From contig NZ_AP022871.1 of NCBI RefSeq assembly GCF_011764565.1, forward strand, positions 1,302,001-1,366,000: a DNA stretch of 64,000 nucleotides, given 5' to 3'. A model generated the notes under the pieces. It was not told the DNA's origin, did not search any database, and saw only the letters and a program-made list of their open reading frames with translations. The position numbers were made by a program, and so were the translations under genes. This document shows, one piece after another, positions 26,697 to 35,166 of the stretch; position 1 is the first letter of the stretch; each line of letters begins with the position of its first letter. The stretch comes from Phytohabitans suffuscus. GTDB taxonomy: Bacteria > Actinomycetota > Actinomycetes > Mycobacteriales > Micromonosporaceae.

Positions 26697-26880
26697 CCCG
26701 ACCCCTTTCTAGGCTAACTAATAGCATAGATTACGGCCCGTGCTGGCCCTCAAGGGGCTTTGAGCTACCGCGATGTCCGCGGTGGTCCAGACCGTTGCTC
26801 CCGCAGCCTCACCCTCCGCGCCACACAAACCACCCCGCCCGCGGTACTCGCCCACCGCGGCCCCGGCCGGGGGCCGGGGT

Positions 26881-26939
26881 CGATCAGGGACTTTCGTGGG
26901 CGTGTCGGCCGGCGTGTCCCGCCATAAAGTCCCTGATCG
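26881..26939. repeat. Hairpin repeat T, copy 2
   Basis: CGATCAGGGACTTT and AAAGTCCCTGATCG form the stem, with the same GTGTCGGCCGGCGTGTC core as copy 1 at 14113-14172. The outermost stem pair differs between copies in a compensating way (T-A in copy 1, C-G in copy 2), which suggests selection on structure. Confidence 0.8.
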
Positions 26940-27599
26940 ACAACAGCCCTGGCCCGCGCGTGCGCGATCAACCGCGGGATCGTGTAACGCGCAGGGCGAG
27001 GCCGCGGGACCCACGGTCCGGACCGCAATGCCACTCACCTCAAGTCGATCATGGAGTCGAGCCCGTACCAGGCCCCCCGAACGCTCGACCGTTCGCGACA
27101 CTCCGCGCCTCCCCGGAGAACGCGCAGCCCACAGCCTTGACCAAACGGGCATCGGGGCCAAGCGGCCGCTCCCGCCGCCTCACCTCCCACGAACGGCCGG
27201 CGCAATCCGGGCGCCGCGTCCGTCCGCCCCGGCGCCCGCACTGACTGCGAACCCGGGACCAGTCACGGCCCCCGATCCGCCACAGCCGCTGGCACGAAGC
27301 AGCAAACCCTGGGCCTTGCTGCCTCAACGGCACTCGGAGGCGCAAACTCAAGGTTTGTTCGGATCTTGACCAGTCCACGATCCAGTCGATCTACGCGCAC
27401 CTGGACCCGAGGGGGAACGCGACGAGCGCTCGACCGTTCGTGGCACTCCACAGACGCCGCAGCGGCGTACGCCGCCGCGGTCTCGCCGTCGGGGCACCAT
27501 AGACCTTACGAAGTCAGGGCTCGAGTCTGTCCACAGTGACCACTGTGCTTTTCCGTCGGTCTGTCCGCCCCGATGTGGAGGCTGATGGTCGGTTCGGTG

Positions 27600-27647
27600 G
27601 ATCGTGGTACGGATCCGCCCCTCTGGGGGCAGTTTCATACCACGATC
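27600..27647. repeat. Hairpin repeat A, copy 2
   Basis: GATCGTGGTA (27600-27609) and TACCACGATC (27638-27647) are identical to the arms of copy 1 at 13244-13290. The loop keeps CGGATCCGCCCC and GGGGCAGTTTCA, so the inner stem is also retained. Confidence 0.8.
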
Positions 27648-27880
27648 TGTTTCCGGGAGCCCCGCGTTCGAGGGCAGGGGTGGCGGTGCTGAATTCAGCC
27701 GGTTTGTTCTCCTCGTCAAGGTGATCGTGGACCTCAGCGATCCGATGAGGACAGACCGGAAGCCGCCGGGTCGTTCCCCGAGCTGGCGCCGGCCGTTTTC
27801 CGCCCGATTCGCCTGCCCGTCACAGGGCCCGAGGGATCGGTTCCGGCTGAGACCAACCAGGCGATTTTCGGCGGCGACAT

Positions 27881-27943
27881 CGCCGCACGCGCGACCCCGG
27901 CCGCCTCGCCATCCGCTCAACCCTGACCGCGAAAGCTCCATAG
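27881..27943 (+). repeat. 63-bp dispersed repeat, copy 2
   Basis: Matches 13924-13986 with two differences by eye. Both copies end in GAAAGCTCCATAG, after which the sequences diverge. Confidence 0.85.
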
Positions 27944-28038
27944 GTCGGGATGACCCGTTCCGCGCGCTGCCCGGCGTCACCGCCGTCGCCGTACCCCGGC
28001 GGAAAGCCGCGACCGCGGCGGCCACCGGGCAGCGGGTG

Positions 28039-29484
28039 TCAGGTGACCGCGCCGTGGAAGACCACGCCGTCGGGTGGGGCCGCGCCGAACACCGCGTCGC
28101 CGTGGAAGGTGGCCCGGCCGGACGGGCCGCCCAGCGTGAACGACGCCCGCTCGAAGCGGCTGCCGTCGAAGCGGGTCGTGCCGTGGAACTGCGCGCCGAC
28201 GAACTCGGCGTACCCGGCCTCGCAGCCGCTGAGGTCGAGGTCGACCAGCGTGGCGCCGCAGAGGAACAGGTGCATGCCCGGCCACTGCTCCGAGCCGGGC
28301 CGCAGGCGCCGCGCGAGTGTCCACTGTGCCTCCTGCCGCAGCCGCAGCAGCGTGGCCTGCTCCTCGGTACGGCCGTCCGCGCGCAGGTCGAACGGCACGG
28401 GGACGCGCAGGAACTGGCACAGCGCCACCACCACCTCCTGCCGCAGGTCGGGCCGGTCGTCGCCGAGCCGGGCCAGGATCCGCAGCCCGGCCGAGCGGAC
28501 TGCGGGATCGGCGTCGGCGAGCTGCCGGGCGTACGGCTCGACCGAGGCGTCCGGCACGAGGGCGCCGCCCTCGGCCGGGCGCACCGCCCAGCCCAGCGGC
28601 CACACCGACTCGCCGTCTTCGGTGCCGCCGGCCCAGTGCGCACCGGTGAGGTCGACCGCGGGCTGGTCGAGGTGGACCCGCTCGGCGAACCGCGCACCGG
28701 CGAACGCGGCCCGCGCCCCGAACCGGGCGTGGTAGAACCAGGCCGGGCCGGCGAAGCTAGCGTCCACAAAGGACACGTCACCGGCGAACCTGGCGCCGTC
28801 GCCGCCCTCCTCCCAGTCCTGGTAGTCCTCGACGAGCACCGCGACAGGCCACTCTGGATCGTCCTCGTTCGGCTCGTTCCACGGCGCCGGGTCGATCTCC
28901 TCGACCGTCTCCCACGCCTCGTCCTCCTCCCACCAGGTGTCGGTGCCCCGCCCGAACCACGCCGTCCCCTCGAACGCCGCGCCGGTGAAGTCGGCCCGCC
29001 CGCGGACCCGGACCCGGCCGAACCAGGCGTCCCCCTCGAACCGCGCTCCGGTGAAGGCGGCGTCACCGTGGAAGACCGCCCGCTGGAACGTGACGTCGTC
29101 TTCGAACGTCGCGCCGTCGAAGACCGTCGTGCCGTGGAACCGGGTGTCGGCGAACCCGGCGCCGTCGAGCCGGCAGCCGCGGAAGTCGGCGTCCACGAGC
29201 GTCGCCCCGTCGAGGTCGACGCTGATGCCGTCCCACGGGGAGGCCGTACCGCCCACCCGCAACCGGTCCGCGAGCGACCGCAGCGCGGCGCTCCGCTCCT
29301 GCGCGCCGTCCGGCCCGGTGGGGGTGCGCAGCCACTCGCAGATCGCGTCCGTCACCGGCTGCCGCGACTCCGGGTCGGCGTCCGCCAGCGCGATCAGGCC
29401 GTCCACCGCCGCGCTTCGCGTGCCGGGCGCGGCCGTCGCGAGCCGGTCGGCCGCCGCTTCGAACGCCGTAGAGGTATCGTCCAC
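28039..29484 (-). CDS. Pentapeptide-repeat protein
   Basis: 481 residues. Two blocks of tandem pentapeptide-like repeats (A-x-F/L-x-x pattern) are visible: residues about 88-185 (LDGATLVDADFRGCRLDGAGF and onward, then ATFEDDVTF) and about 235-290, plus a final block near the C-terminus (CGATLVDLDLSGCEAGYAEF, AQFHGTTRF). An acidic, tryptophan-rich insert (WWEEDEAWETVEEID) interrupts the first block. No membrane segment is seen. Pentapeptide proteins form right-handed quadrilateral helices; some protect gyrase, but that cannot be claimed here. It is flanked by gene-free repeat-rich DNA on both sides and appears monocistronic. Confidence 0.85.
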   Translation of the reverse strand: MDDTSTAFEAAADRLATAAPGTRSAAVDGLIALADADPESRQPVTDAICEWLRTPTGPDGAQERSAALRSLADRLRVGGTASPWDGISVDLDGATLVDADFRGCRLDGAGFADTRFHGTTVFDGATFEDDVTFQRAVFHGDAAFTGARFEGDAWFGRVRVRGRADFTGAAFEGTAWFGRGTDTWWEEDEAWETVEEIDPAPWNEPNEDDPEWPVAVLVEDYQDWEEGGDGARFAGDVSFVDASFAGPAWFYHARFGARAAFAGARFAERVHLDQPAVDLTGAHWAGGTEDGESVWPLGWAVRPAEGGALVPDASVEPYARQLADADPAVRSAGLRILARLGDDRPDLRQEVVVALCQFLRVPVPFDLRADGRTEEQATLLRLRQEAQWTLARRLRPGSEQWPGMHLFLCGATLVDLDLSGCEAGYAEFVGAQFHGTTRFDGSRFERASFTLGGPSGRATFHGDAVFGAAPPDGVVFHGAVT

Positions 29485-29694
29485 GGCCAGCGAGCCTAGC
29501 CTTCACCGCCGTCCCGTGCGCGGGTGGCCCGGCCGGAGCAAAGGAAGAGTCGTCGCTTTCCTCCCGGTACACGCTTTCCGCTCCGGCCTTTCGAATCGTG
29601 TAACCGAGAGGGCTGGACCTTGCACACAGCGCACCTAAACTGGGATCCTGGCCGGCACATGATGCAATCCATCGATTTCAAAGAGGTGATTTCG

Positions 29695-29742
29695 ATGATC
29701 GTCAAATGCTTTAGAGCAAAACGCCTCGACAGGCGGTACTAG
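29695..29742 (+). CDS. Candidate micro-ORF, 15-residue basic peptide
   Basis: ATG at 29695 is preceded by AAAGAGGTGAT, an unusually long match to the 16S anti-Shine-Dalgarno sequence, at suitable spacing. The peptide is MIVKCFRAKRLDRRY. An in-frame ATG pair upstream (29659/29662) would give a 27-residue version. The codons (AAA, TTT, AGA, GCA) are unlike the GC-rich neighbours. I do not recognise it; a leader peptide, a small peptide product or chance are all possible. Confidence 0.3.
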   Translation: MIVKCFRAKRLDRRY

Positions 29743-29905
29743 GTCGGCGAATTCGATCACCGAGGTCGGATTGATCATTTCTCACGTGTAACGCCACGGA
29801 ATCGCCAAACGCTCAACAAAGCAGATCGGGTCCGAGCGGAAATCCCCCGCCGCAGCGACTCGCTCCCCGGGCGCTGCACCCCGCCTCCGACCCGATCGTG
29901 AAAGG

Positions 29906-29945
29906 CGTAGCAGGTCAGCGGCTGATCGGCGGCTGACCTGCTACG
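29906..29945. repeat. Inverted repeat, 14-bp perfect arms
   Basis: CGTAGCAGGTCAGC (29906-29919) and GCTGACCTGCTACG (29932-29945) are perfect arms with a 12-base spacer. It could be a regulator operator or a terminator-like structure; there is no T-tract after it on either strand. Confidence 0.65.
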
Positions 29946-29995
29946 TCGCGCATGCCCATGGCCCGTGGCTAACTTGAGAAAGCCGCATCGACACG

Positions 29996-30238
29996 ATGTC
30001 ATTCCACCCGCCCGCGGTGAGCCGCGAGATTCTGCTGTGGGCCGCTCACCGCATCGTCCAGCAACACCTCGAACCACCAACCGTGGTCGAGGCGACCGAC
30101 CCGATCTTCCAGAAACCGATTCAACTCACCTACGCCACCGGCCGATGCACCCAATGTCCACCGCCCGGCGCCAGAATCGACCCGCGATGCCCAATGCTGG
30201 CGTGGGCCCTCCTGGCCATTGCCGAACTGGAGGGATAA
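29996..30238 (+). CDS. Hypothetical small protein (80 residues)
   Basis: The translation MSFHPPAVSREILLWAAHRIVQQHL and onward has a normal amino-acid mix with a Cys pair CTQCPPP, a third Cys in DPRCPM and an AWALLAIAEL end. That looks more protein-like than the GC-driven frames nearby. No clear ribosome binding site is seen and no family is recognised. It lies alone between the palindrome and the convergent SDR gene. Confidence 0.45.
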   Translation: MSFHPPAVSREILLWAAHRIVQQHLEPPTVVEATDPIFQKPIQLTYATGRCTQCPPPGARIDPRCPMLAWALLAIAELEG

Positions 30239-30316
30239 CCGCGCCGATCCGGTAACACGAGATCTTGATTTACTCCAGTATGTTGCCGGACTTCTGGAGC
30301 CGCCCGCCGGGAGAGG

Positions 30317-31057
30317 TCAGCGGTAGACGAGCCCGCCGCCCACCTCGATCACCTGGCCGGTGGTCGCCGCGGCCCCGTCGGAGACCAGGAAACGCACGGC
30401 GCTGACCAGGTCATCCGGCACCAGCCGGCGCGGCACCGCCTGGACGGCGATGGTGCGGGCGACGGCCTCCGGATCCTCGTGCCCGCCGGCCAGCTCGACC
30501 TCGCCCTGGGTCTGGATCGCGCCCGGCGAGATCGCGTTCACGGTGATGCCGTCGCGGCCCAGCGCGCGGGCGAGCGAGCGGGTGAGCCCGATCAGAGCCG
30601 CCTTGCTCGACACGTACGACGGGCCGGACGGGCCGCCGAGCCGGACGGTGGCCGAGGTGATGTTGACGATACGGCCCCAGCCGCGCTCGGCCATCCCGGC
30701 GGCCAGCGCCCGGGACAGCAGCATCGGCGCCGTCACGTTGACCGCGAACGTCTGCTGCCACTCCTCCAGCGCCAGCTCCCGGATGTCCACGTTGGAGGCT
30801 CGGGCGGCGTTGTTGACGAGGATGTCGACCGCGCCGGCACGGTCGGCCAGATCCTGGACCGCCGCCGGGTCGGCCAGGTCGGCGTCGAGCTCCAGCACCT
30901 CGGCGCCGCGTTCCCGGCACTGCTCGGCCACCCGCGCCACCTCGTCCGGGGCGGCCAGGTGATGCAGCAGCAGGGTGCGTTCCGGCTGGGCGAGACCGAC
31001 GGCGAGCGCGGCGCCGATGCCCCGCCGGGCACCGGTGACCAGGATGCGGTGCGTCAC
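30317..31057 (-). CDS. SDR family oxidoreductase, last gene of the long operon
   Basis: 246 residues. Cofactor motif TGARRGIGAALA, then NNAARASN, SATVRLGGPSGPSYVSSKAAL with the catalytic Tyr and Lys, and SPGAIQTQGEVE. The LHH after the second strand is not typical for either NAD or NADP choice. It overlaps the upstream Zn-dependent dehydrogenase (ATGA) and ends the minus-strand operon that begins near 43959. Substrate unknown; a 3-oxoacyl or sugar-acid reductase role would fit the context. Confidence 0.9.
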   Translation of the reverse strand: MTHRILVTGARRGIGAALAVGLAQPERTLLLHHLAAPDEVARVAEQCRERGAEVLELDADLADPAAVQDLADRAGAVDILVNNAARASNVDIRELALEEWQQTFAVNVTAPMLLSRALAAGMAERGWGRIVNITSATVRLGGPSGPSYVSSKAALIGLTRSLARALGRDGITVNAISPGAIQTQGEVELAGGHEDPEAVARTIAVQAVPRRLVPDDLVSAVRFLVSDGAAATTGQVIEVGGGLVYR

Positions 31058-32051
31058 GAGGGCTCCTCCGGCGTCAGCACAGTCTTGATCGTCTCACCCG
31101 AGCGCACGAGGGCCAGCGCGTCGCGCGCGTCGTCTAGCCGGAACCGGTCGGTGACCAGCGGGGCGAGCCGGGCGGCGTGCCGGCGGAGGGTGTCGACCGC
31201 GGCGGGGAAGCTGTGCAGGATCGCCATCGAGCCGACGACGGTCAGCTCGTCCGCGTAGAGGCGGTAGGGCGAGACCGCGGCGGTGGCCTCGGGGCTGGCC
31301 ACCCCGAAGACGAGCAGCGTGCCCGCGCGGGCCACCCCGGCCAGCGCCTGCTCGAACGCGGCGGGGTTGCCGGTCGCCTCGACCACCCAGGGCGCGCGCA
31401 GCCCGGCGGCGTCCTCCGGCGCGCGCACGTCTGCGCCGGTGAGCCGGGCGGCCAGCGCGCGGCGGGCCGGGTTGACCTCCACCAGCGTCACCGGTCCGAC
31501 CCCGCGGGCGTCCAGCAGGATCGCCATGAGCAGGCCCATCGTGCCGGCGCCGTACACGGTCGCGGGCTGGTCCGGGCGCGGGTCCAGGCGGCGCAGCCCG
31601 CGCTCGGCGCAGGCCACCGGCTCGGCCAGCGGCGCCACCTCGACCGGAAACCCCGGCTCCAGCAGGTGCAGGTTGGCGGCGGGTACCGCGGTGAACTCGG
31701 CCCAGGCACCGTCCCGGGTGGCGCCGACCGCCGCCCAGCGCTCGCACATGTTGCCCTGGCCCCGGCGGCACGGGTCGCAGGCACCACAGTGGAGGGACGG
31801 GTCGACGGCCACCAGGTCGCCGGCCCGGTACCCGGTGACGCCCGCGCCGGCGGCCACCACCTCGCCCCACGGCTCGTGCCCCGGGACCAGCGGAAACCGG
31901 TCCGTGCCGAGGTCGCCGGCGAGCAGGTGCAGGTCGGTGCCGCAGATGCCGCAGGAGCGGACCGCGACCACCACCTCGCCGGGTCCGGGGCGGGATCGGG
32001 GACGCGGGTGACGGTCAGCTCGCCGGGCCCGGTGGCGACGACGGCGCGCAT
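31054..32051 (-). pseudogene. Zn-dependent alcohol dehydrogenase-like (MDR) protein, frameshifted as read
   Basis: The N-terminus from ATG at 32051 reads MRAVVATGPGELTVTRVPDPAPDP, then the frame changes to VVVAVRSCGICGTDLHLLAGD with the catalytic zinc site, the GHEPWGEV block, the structural-zinc cysteines (CGACDPCRRGQGNMC) and a Rossmann YGAGTMGLLMA. One base added near 31979-31983 gives 332 residues. It resembles sorbitol/threonine dehydrogenase-type enzymes. Overlaps on both sides put it in the operon with two further MDR genes. Confidence 0.82.
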
Positions 32052-33148
32052 CAGGCGTCGAAGACGATCAGGCCGCGGGTGGCGGCGCCGGAGCGCAGGG
32101 CGTCGTACGCCTCGTCCAGCTGGTCGACCCGCCAGCGGTGGGAGACCATCGCGGCCAGGTCGAGGCGGCCGGCGAGGTACAGGTCGACGAGGTCGGGAAA
32201 GTCGACCGGCGGGTTCGACGAGCCGTACTTGGAGGCGATGACGCGGCGCTCGCCGTTGAGCAAATGGCCGGGCTCGAAGCTGAGGGTGGCGCCGTCCGGG
32301 TACCCGGCGATCAGCACGCAGGTGCCGCGCGCGGCGAGGCTGCGCATGGCGAGGGGGAACGCGCTGGGCGCGCTGGTGGTGACGAACGCGTGGTCCACGC
32401 CCCGGCCGGCGGCGTCGCGGATGCGGTCGGCGGCGTCGGGAGCGGCCGCGTCGACGCAGTGCGTGGCGCCCATCCGGGTGAGCGCGGCGAACTTGTCCGT
32501 GCGCACGTCCACCGCGATCACCGGATAGGCGCCGGAGATCGCCGCAGCGTGCAGCGCGCTGATGCCGACGCCGCCGCAGCCGACGACCGCGACGGCCTCG
32601 CCGGGCCGGACCCGGGCGGTGTTGCGCACCGCGCCGACGCCGGTGGTGGCCGCGCAGCCGATCAGCGCGGCGAGGTCGAGCGGCATGGCCGGGTCGACGG
32701 GTACGACCGCCCGCTCGGCGACCACGGTCAGGGGCGCGTTGGTGGCCGGGCCGTAGTGGAACACGTCGCCACCCTCGTGGTGGAAGCGTGTCGTGCCGTC
32801 GGCCATCCGGCCCAGCGGCGGCTGCCGGGTGCAGAGCGCCGGGAAGCCCTGCCGGCAGGTGCGGCAGGTGTCGCAGCCGGGCGCCCAGGAGACGACCACG
32901 TGGTCGCCGGGCGCCACTGTGGACACTCCCGGACCGGTCGCCTCGACGACGCCGGCGCCCTCGTCGCCGAGCACGATCGGCACGGGGATGGTCGCGTGGT
33001 CGCCGTCGATCGCGTACAGGCAGCTGTGGCAGACGCCGGAGGCCGCCATGCGGACGCGTACCTCGCCGGCGCGGGGTTCGTCCACGTCGAGGTCGATCAG
33101 GCGGTGCGGGGTCCGGGCCGCGGTCAGCACCGGCGTGGGGACGATCAT
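32051..33148 (-). CDS. Zn-dependent alcohol dehydrogenase (MDR superfamily)
   Basis: 365 residues from ATG at 33148. The catalytic zinc region is SGVCHSCLYAIDGD and LGDEGAGVVEATG, the structural-zinc cysteines are in CDTCRTCRQGFPALC, and VVGCGGVGISALHAAAISGA is the NAD site. The size and the SHRWRVDQLDEAYDAL end resemble S-hydroxymethyl-transferase-type class III-like ADHs, including those using small thiols, but this is not certain. It starts by overlapping the stop of the upstream MDR gene. Confidence 0.9.
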   Translation of the reverse strand: MIVPTPVLTAARTPHRLIDLDVDEPRAGEVRVRMAASGVCHSCLYAIDGDHATIPVPIVLGDEGAGVVEATGPGVSTVAPGDHVVVSWAPGCDTCRTCRQGFPALCTRQPPLGRMADGTTRFHHEGGDVFHYGPATNAPLTVVAERAVVPVDPAMPLDLAALIGCAATTGVGAVRNTARVRPGEAVAVVGCGGVGISALHAAAISGAYPVIAVDVRTDKFAALTRMGATHCVDAAAPDAADRIRDAAGRGVDHAFVTTSAPSAFPLAMRSLAARGTCVLIAGYPDGATLSFEPGHLLNGERRVIASKYGSSNPPVDFPDLVDLYLAGRLDLAAMVSHRWRVDQLDEAYDALRSGAATRGLIVFDA

Positions 33149-34137
33149 CGGGTACCTCCCGCGTCGGCGGCCGGGCCGGCCAGGTGGATCTTGATTTCGG
33201 TACCGGTGGCCGCGGCCCGCAGCGCGCCGGCCGCCTCGTCCAGCGGGCGTACGGCGGTGACGAGCCGGTGCACCGGGGTGCCGGCGGCGACGAGGCGCTC
33301 GGCGGCGGTGAAGTCGTCGGGGACGTACATGGCGGAGCCGGCGAGGCGGATCTCGTGGTCCTGGATGGTCTCCACCGTCAGGTCGAGCGGACCGTGCCCC
33401 ACGCCGACGACCACCACCGCGCCGCCGCGCATCGCGAGGCGCAGCGCGGAGCCGAGCGAGCCACGTGAGGCCACGCAGTCGAAGACGACATCGGGCCGGC
33501 CGTCGAGGGCCGCCGCGATCCCGTCCTCGGCGGTGGGCTCCAGCGCGGCCGCCGCTCCCAGCTCCACGGCCAGGTCGCGCTTCGCGGCGACCGGGTCGGT
33601 GACCACCACCCGCGCGGCCCCGGCGGCGAGCGCCGCGAGCAGCACGCACTGCCCGATGGTGCCCCCGCCGAGGACGGCCACCGTGGCGCCGCCGAGCCCG
33701 CCCGCCACGGTGGTCGCGTGCACGGCCGTGGCCAGCGGCTCGATCATCGCGGCCGCCGCGAGGCTCACGCCGGCCGGCACCGGGGCGAGCGCCGCGGCCG
33801 GCACGGTGAACGCGCCCGCGAAAGCGCCCGGCCGGTGCGACCCGACGCCGATCAGCCTGGCGCAGAGGTTGGGCCGGCCGCGTCCACAGTAGAAACAGTC
33901 GCCGCACGCCACGGCGGGGCGCACGTAGACCCGTTCACCTCCGGCCACTCCGGATGCCTCGTGGCCGGGTGCGATCGGGTACGGCAGCCACGGGTGTCCC
34001 CGGTGGAGGGTGTGCAGGTCGGAGCCGCAGATGCCGGCGTACGCGGTGCGCACCAGCACCTCGCCGTCGGCCGGCTCGGGCTCCGGCACCTCGCGCACCT
34101 CGACCGCGCCCGGTCCGGTGATCCATACCTGTCTCAT
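33145..34137 (-). CDS. Zn-dependent alcohol dehydrogenase (polyol/threonine dehydrogenase-like)
   Basis: 330 residues. YAGICGSDLHTLHRG and APGHEASG hold the catalytic zinc ligands, CGDCFYCGRGRPNLC the structural zinc, VAVLGGGTIGQCVLLAALAAGA the Rossmann site. This is the third MDR-type dehydrogenase in a row and differs clearly from the other two, so the operon oxidises several alcohol groups or several substrates. It begins three bases after the ManA-like stop. Confidence 0.9.
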   Translation of the reverse strand: MRQVWITGPGAVEVREVPEPEPADGEVLVRTAYAGICGSDLHTLHRGHPWLPYPIAPGHEASGVAGGERVYVRPAVACGDCFYCGRGRPNLCARLIGVGSHRPGAFAGAFTVPAAALAPVPAGVSLAAAAMIEPLATAVHATTVAGGLGGATVAVLGGGTIGQCVLLAALAAGAARVVVTDPVAAKRDLAVELGAAAALEPTAEDGIAAALDGRPDVVFDCVASRGSLGSALRLAMRGGAVVVVGVGHGPLDLTVETIQDHEIRLAGSAMYVPDDFTAAERLVAAGTPVHRLVTAVRPLDEAAGALRAAATGTEIKIHLAGPAADAGGTR

Positions 34138-34140
34138 GCC

Positions 34141-35166
34141 TCACACCTCCGGTGGCCGGCAGACGATCGCGGACACCTGGCCGCGGAACTCCAGCGGCCC
34201 GGCCGCGTCCGGTACGACGAGCGTCCGGCCGCGGGTCACCGGCATGGCGCCGCCGGACCAGCGCAGCTCGCCGCGGCCGGCGGTGACGACCACGACCGCG
34301 AAGCCCGCCTCGGGCAGCGTCACCGTGTCCGCGCACTCGACCAGCCAGGCCCGGAAGTACGGGTCGGCCTCCGGCCCGAACAGGCTGGTGACGCCGGGAA
34401 CGAGCGGGCGCCGGCCGGGCATCAGCTCGTCGAGGCGGCCGGCGTACCCGTCGAGGTCGAAACAGGACAGTGCCAGGTCCCAGCCGAGGCCGAGGGTCGC
34501 GGCGTCCTCGCCGACGCCGAACGCGGCGTGGTCGGCCAGCACCGAGAACGACGTCGGCTCCTGCAGCTCGGTGATCATGACGCCGGGGCCGATCGCGTGC
34601 GGCAGCCCGGCCGGCACGTACAGCACCTGCCCGGGGCGCACGGTCAGCTCGTTCATGGCGGCGAGCATCGCGGCGGTGTCCTGGCCGGCGATCCACCGGC
34701 GCAGGTCGGCGCGGTCGGCGCGGTCGCGCAGGCCGAGCCACACCCGGGCGTCGCCGGTCGTGGCGAGCACGATCCAGCCCTCGGTCTTGCCGAACAGGCT
34801 GCCCAGATGGGCCCTGGCGAAGGCGCGGCCCGGGTGGCAGTGCACCGGCAGCCGCTCGCCGGCGTCGAGCAGCTTCACCAGCAGTCCACTGTGGCCGTAC
34901 GCGGCCGCGAGCCGCTCCCCCAGCCACCCGGCCGGGTCGGCGGCGACAAGCTCGCGCAGCGAACCGAGCGGGGTGTGCGAGACGCCGGTGTCGGCGGGGT
35001 GGCCGGGCGGCAGGATGGCGGCCGGCAGGGCGGTCAGCGACCCGACCCAGTCCTCCGGCCCGGTCAGGCCGCTGATGCCGGTGATCCCCCGGAACTCGTC
35101 GATCCCCGCGCCGCCGGCGTAGTAGACCGGTACGCGGTTGTCGGGAAGTGGCAGCGGCGCGGTCAC
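34141..35166 (-). CDS. Mannose-6-phosphate isomerase-like cupin protein (class I ManA family)
   Basis: 341 residues from GTG at 35166. The metal site is LPVHCHPGRAFARAHLG, with Gln/His/Glu-type ligands completed by FGKTEGWIVL and VLYVPAGLPHAIGPGVMITELQEPTSF. It is an isomerase-family cupin of type I ManA. In this operon it may interconvert a keto and aldo form of the imported sugar rather than mannose-6-phosphate itself; that is inference. It overlaps the mlrC gene upstream. Confidence 0.83.
   Translation of the reverse strand: MTAPLPLPDNRVPVYYAGGAGIDEFRGITGISGLTGPEDWVGSLTALPAAILPPGHPADTGVSHTPLGSLRELVAADPAGWLGERLAAAYGHSGLLVKLLDAGERLPVHCHPGRAFARAHLGSLFGKTEGWIVLATTGDARVWLGLRDRADRADLRRWIAGQDTAAMLAAMNELTVRPGQVLYVPAGLPHAIGPGVMITELQEPTSFSVLADHAAFGVGEDAATLGLGWDLALSCFDLDGYAGRLDELMPGRRPLVPGVTSLFGPEADPYFRAWLVECADTVTLPEAGFAVVVVTAGRGELRWSGGAMPVTRGRTLVVPDAAGPLEFRGQVSAIVCRPPEV

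Larger units (their letters stand above)
26697..28038. repeat. 1.3-kb gene-free stretch with mosaic dispersed repeats
   Basis: No convincing gene is seen. It contains second copies of modules from 12971-14271: block 26743-26939 (with hairpin T at 26881-26939), hairpin A at 27600-27647, an inverted copy of the GATCCCTC/AAATCGGCGG module at 27794-27845, and the 63-bp module at 27881-27943. A shorter local pair sharing CGCTCGACCGTTCG is at about 27082 and 27427. Module order and orientation differ from the first region. An AT-rich candidate promoter for the amidohydrolase is at 26710-26735. Confidence 0.78.
29485..30316. other. Mostly non-coding stretch with two small ORFs and one palindrome
   Basis: This 832-bp stretch is lower in GC than its surroundings, especially 29600-29800. 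It contains a possible micro-ORF (29695-29742), a 14-bp-arm palindrome (29906-29945) and a small plausible ORF (29996-30238). No other feature is supported. Confidence 0.6.
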
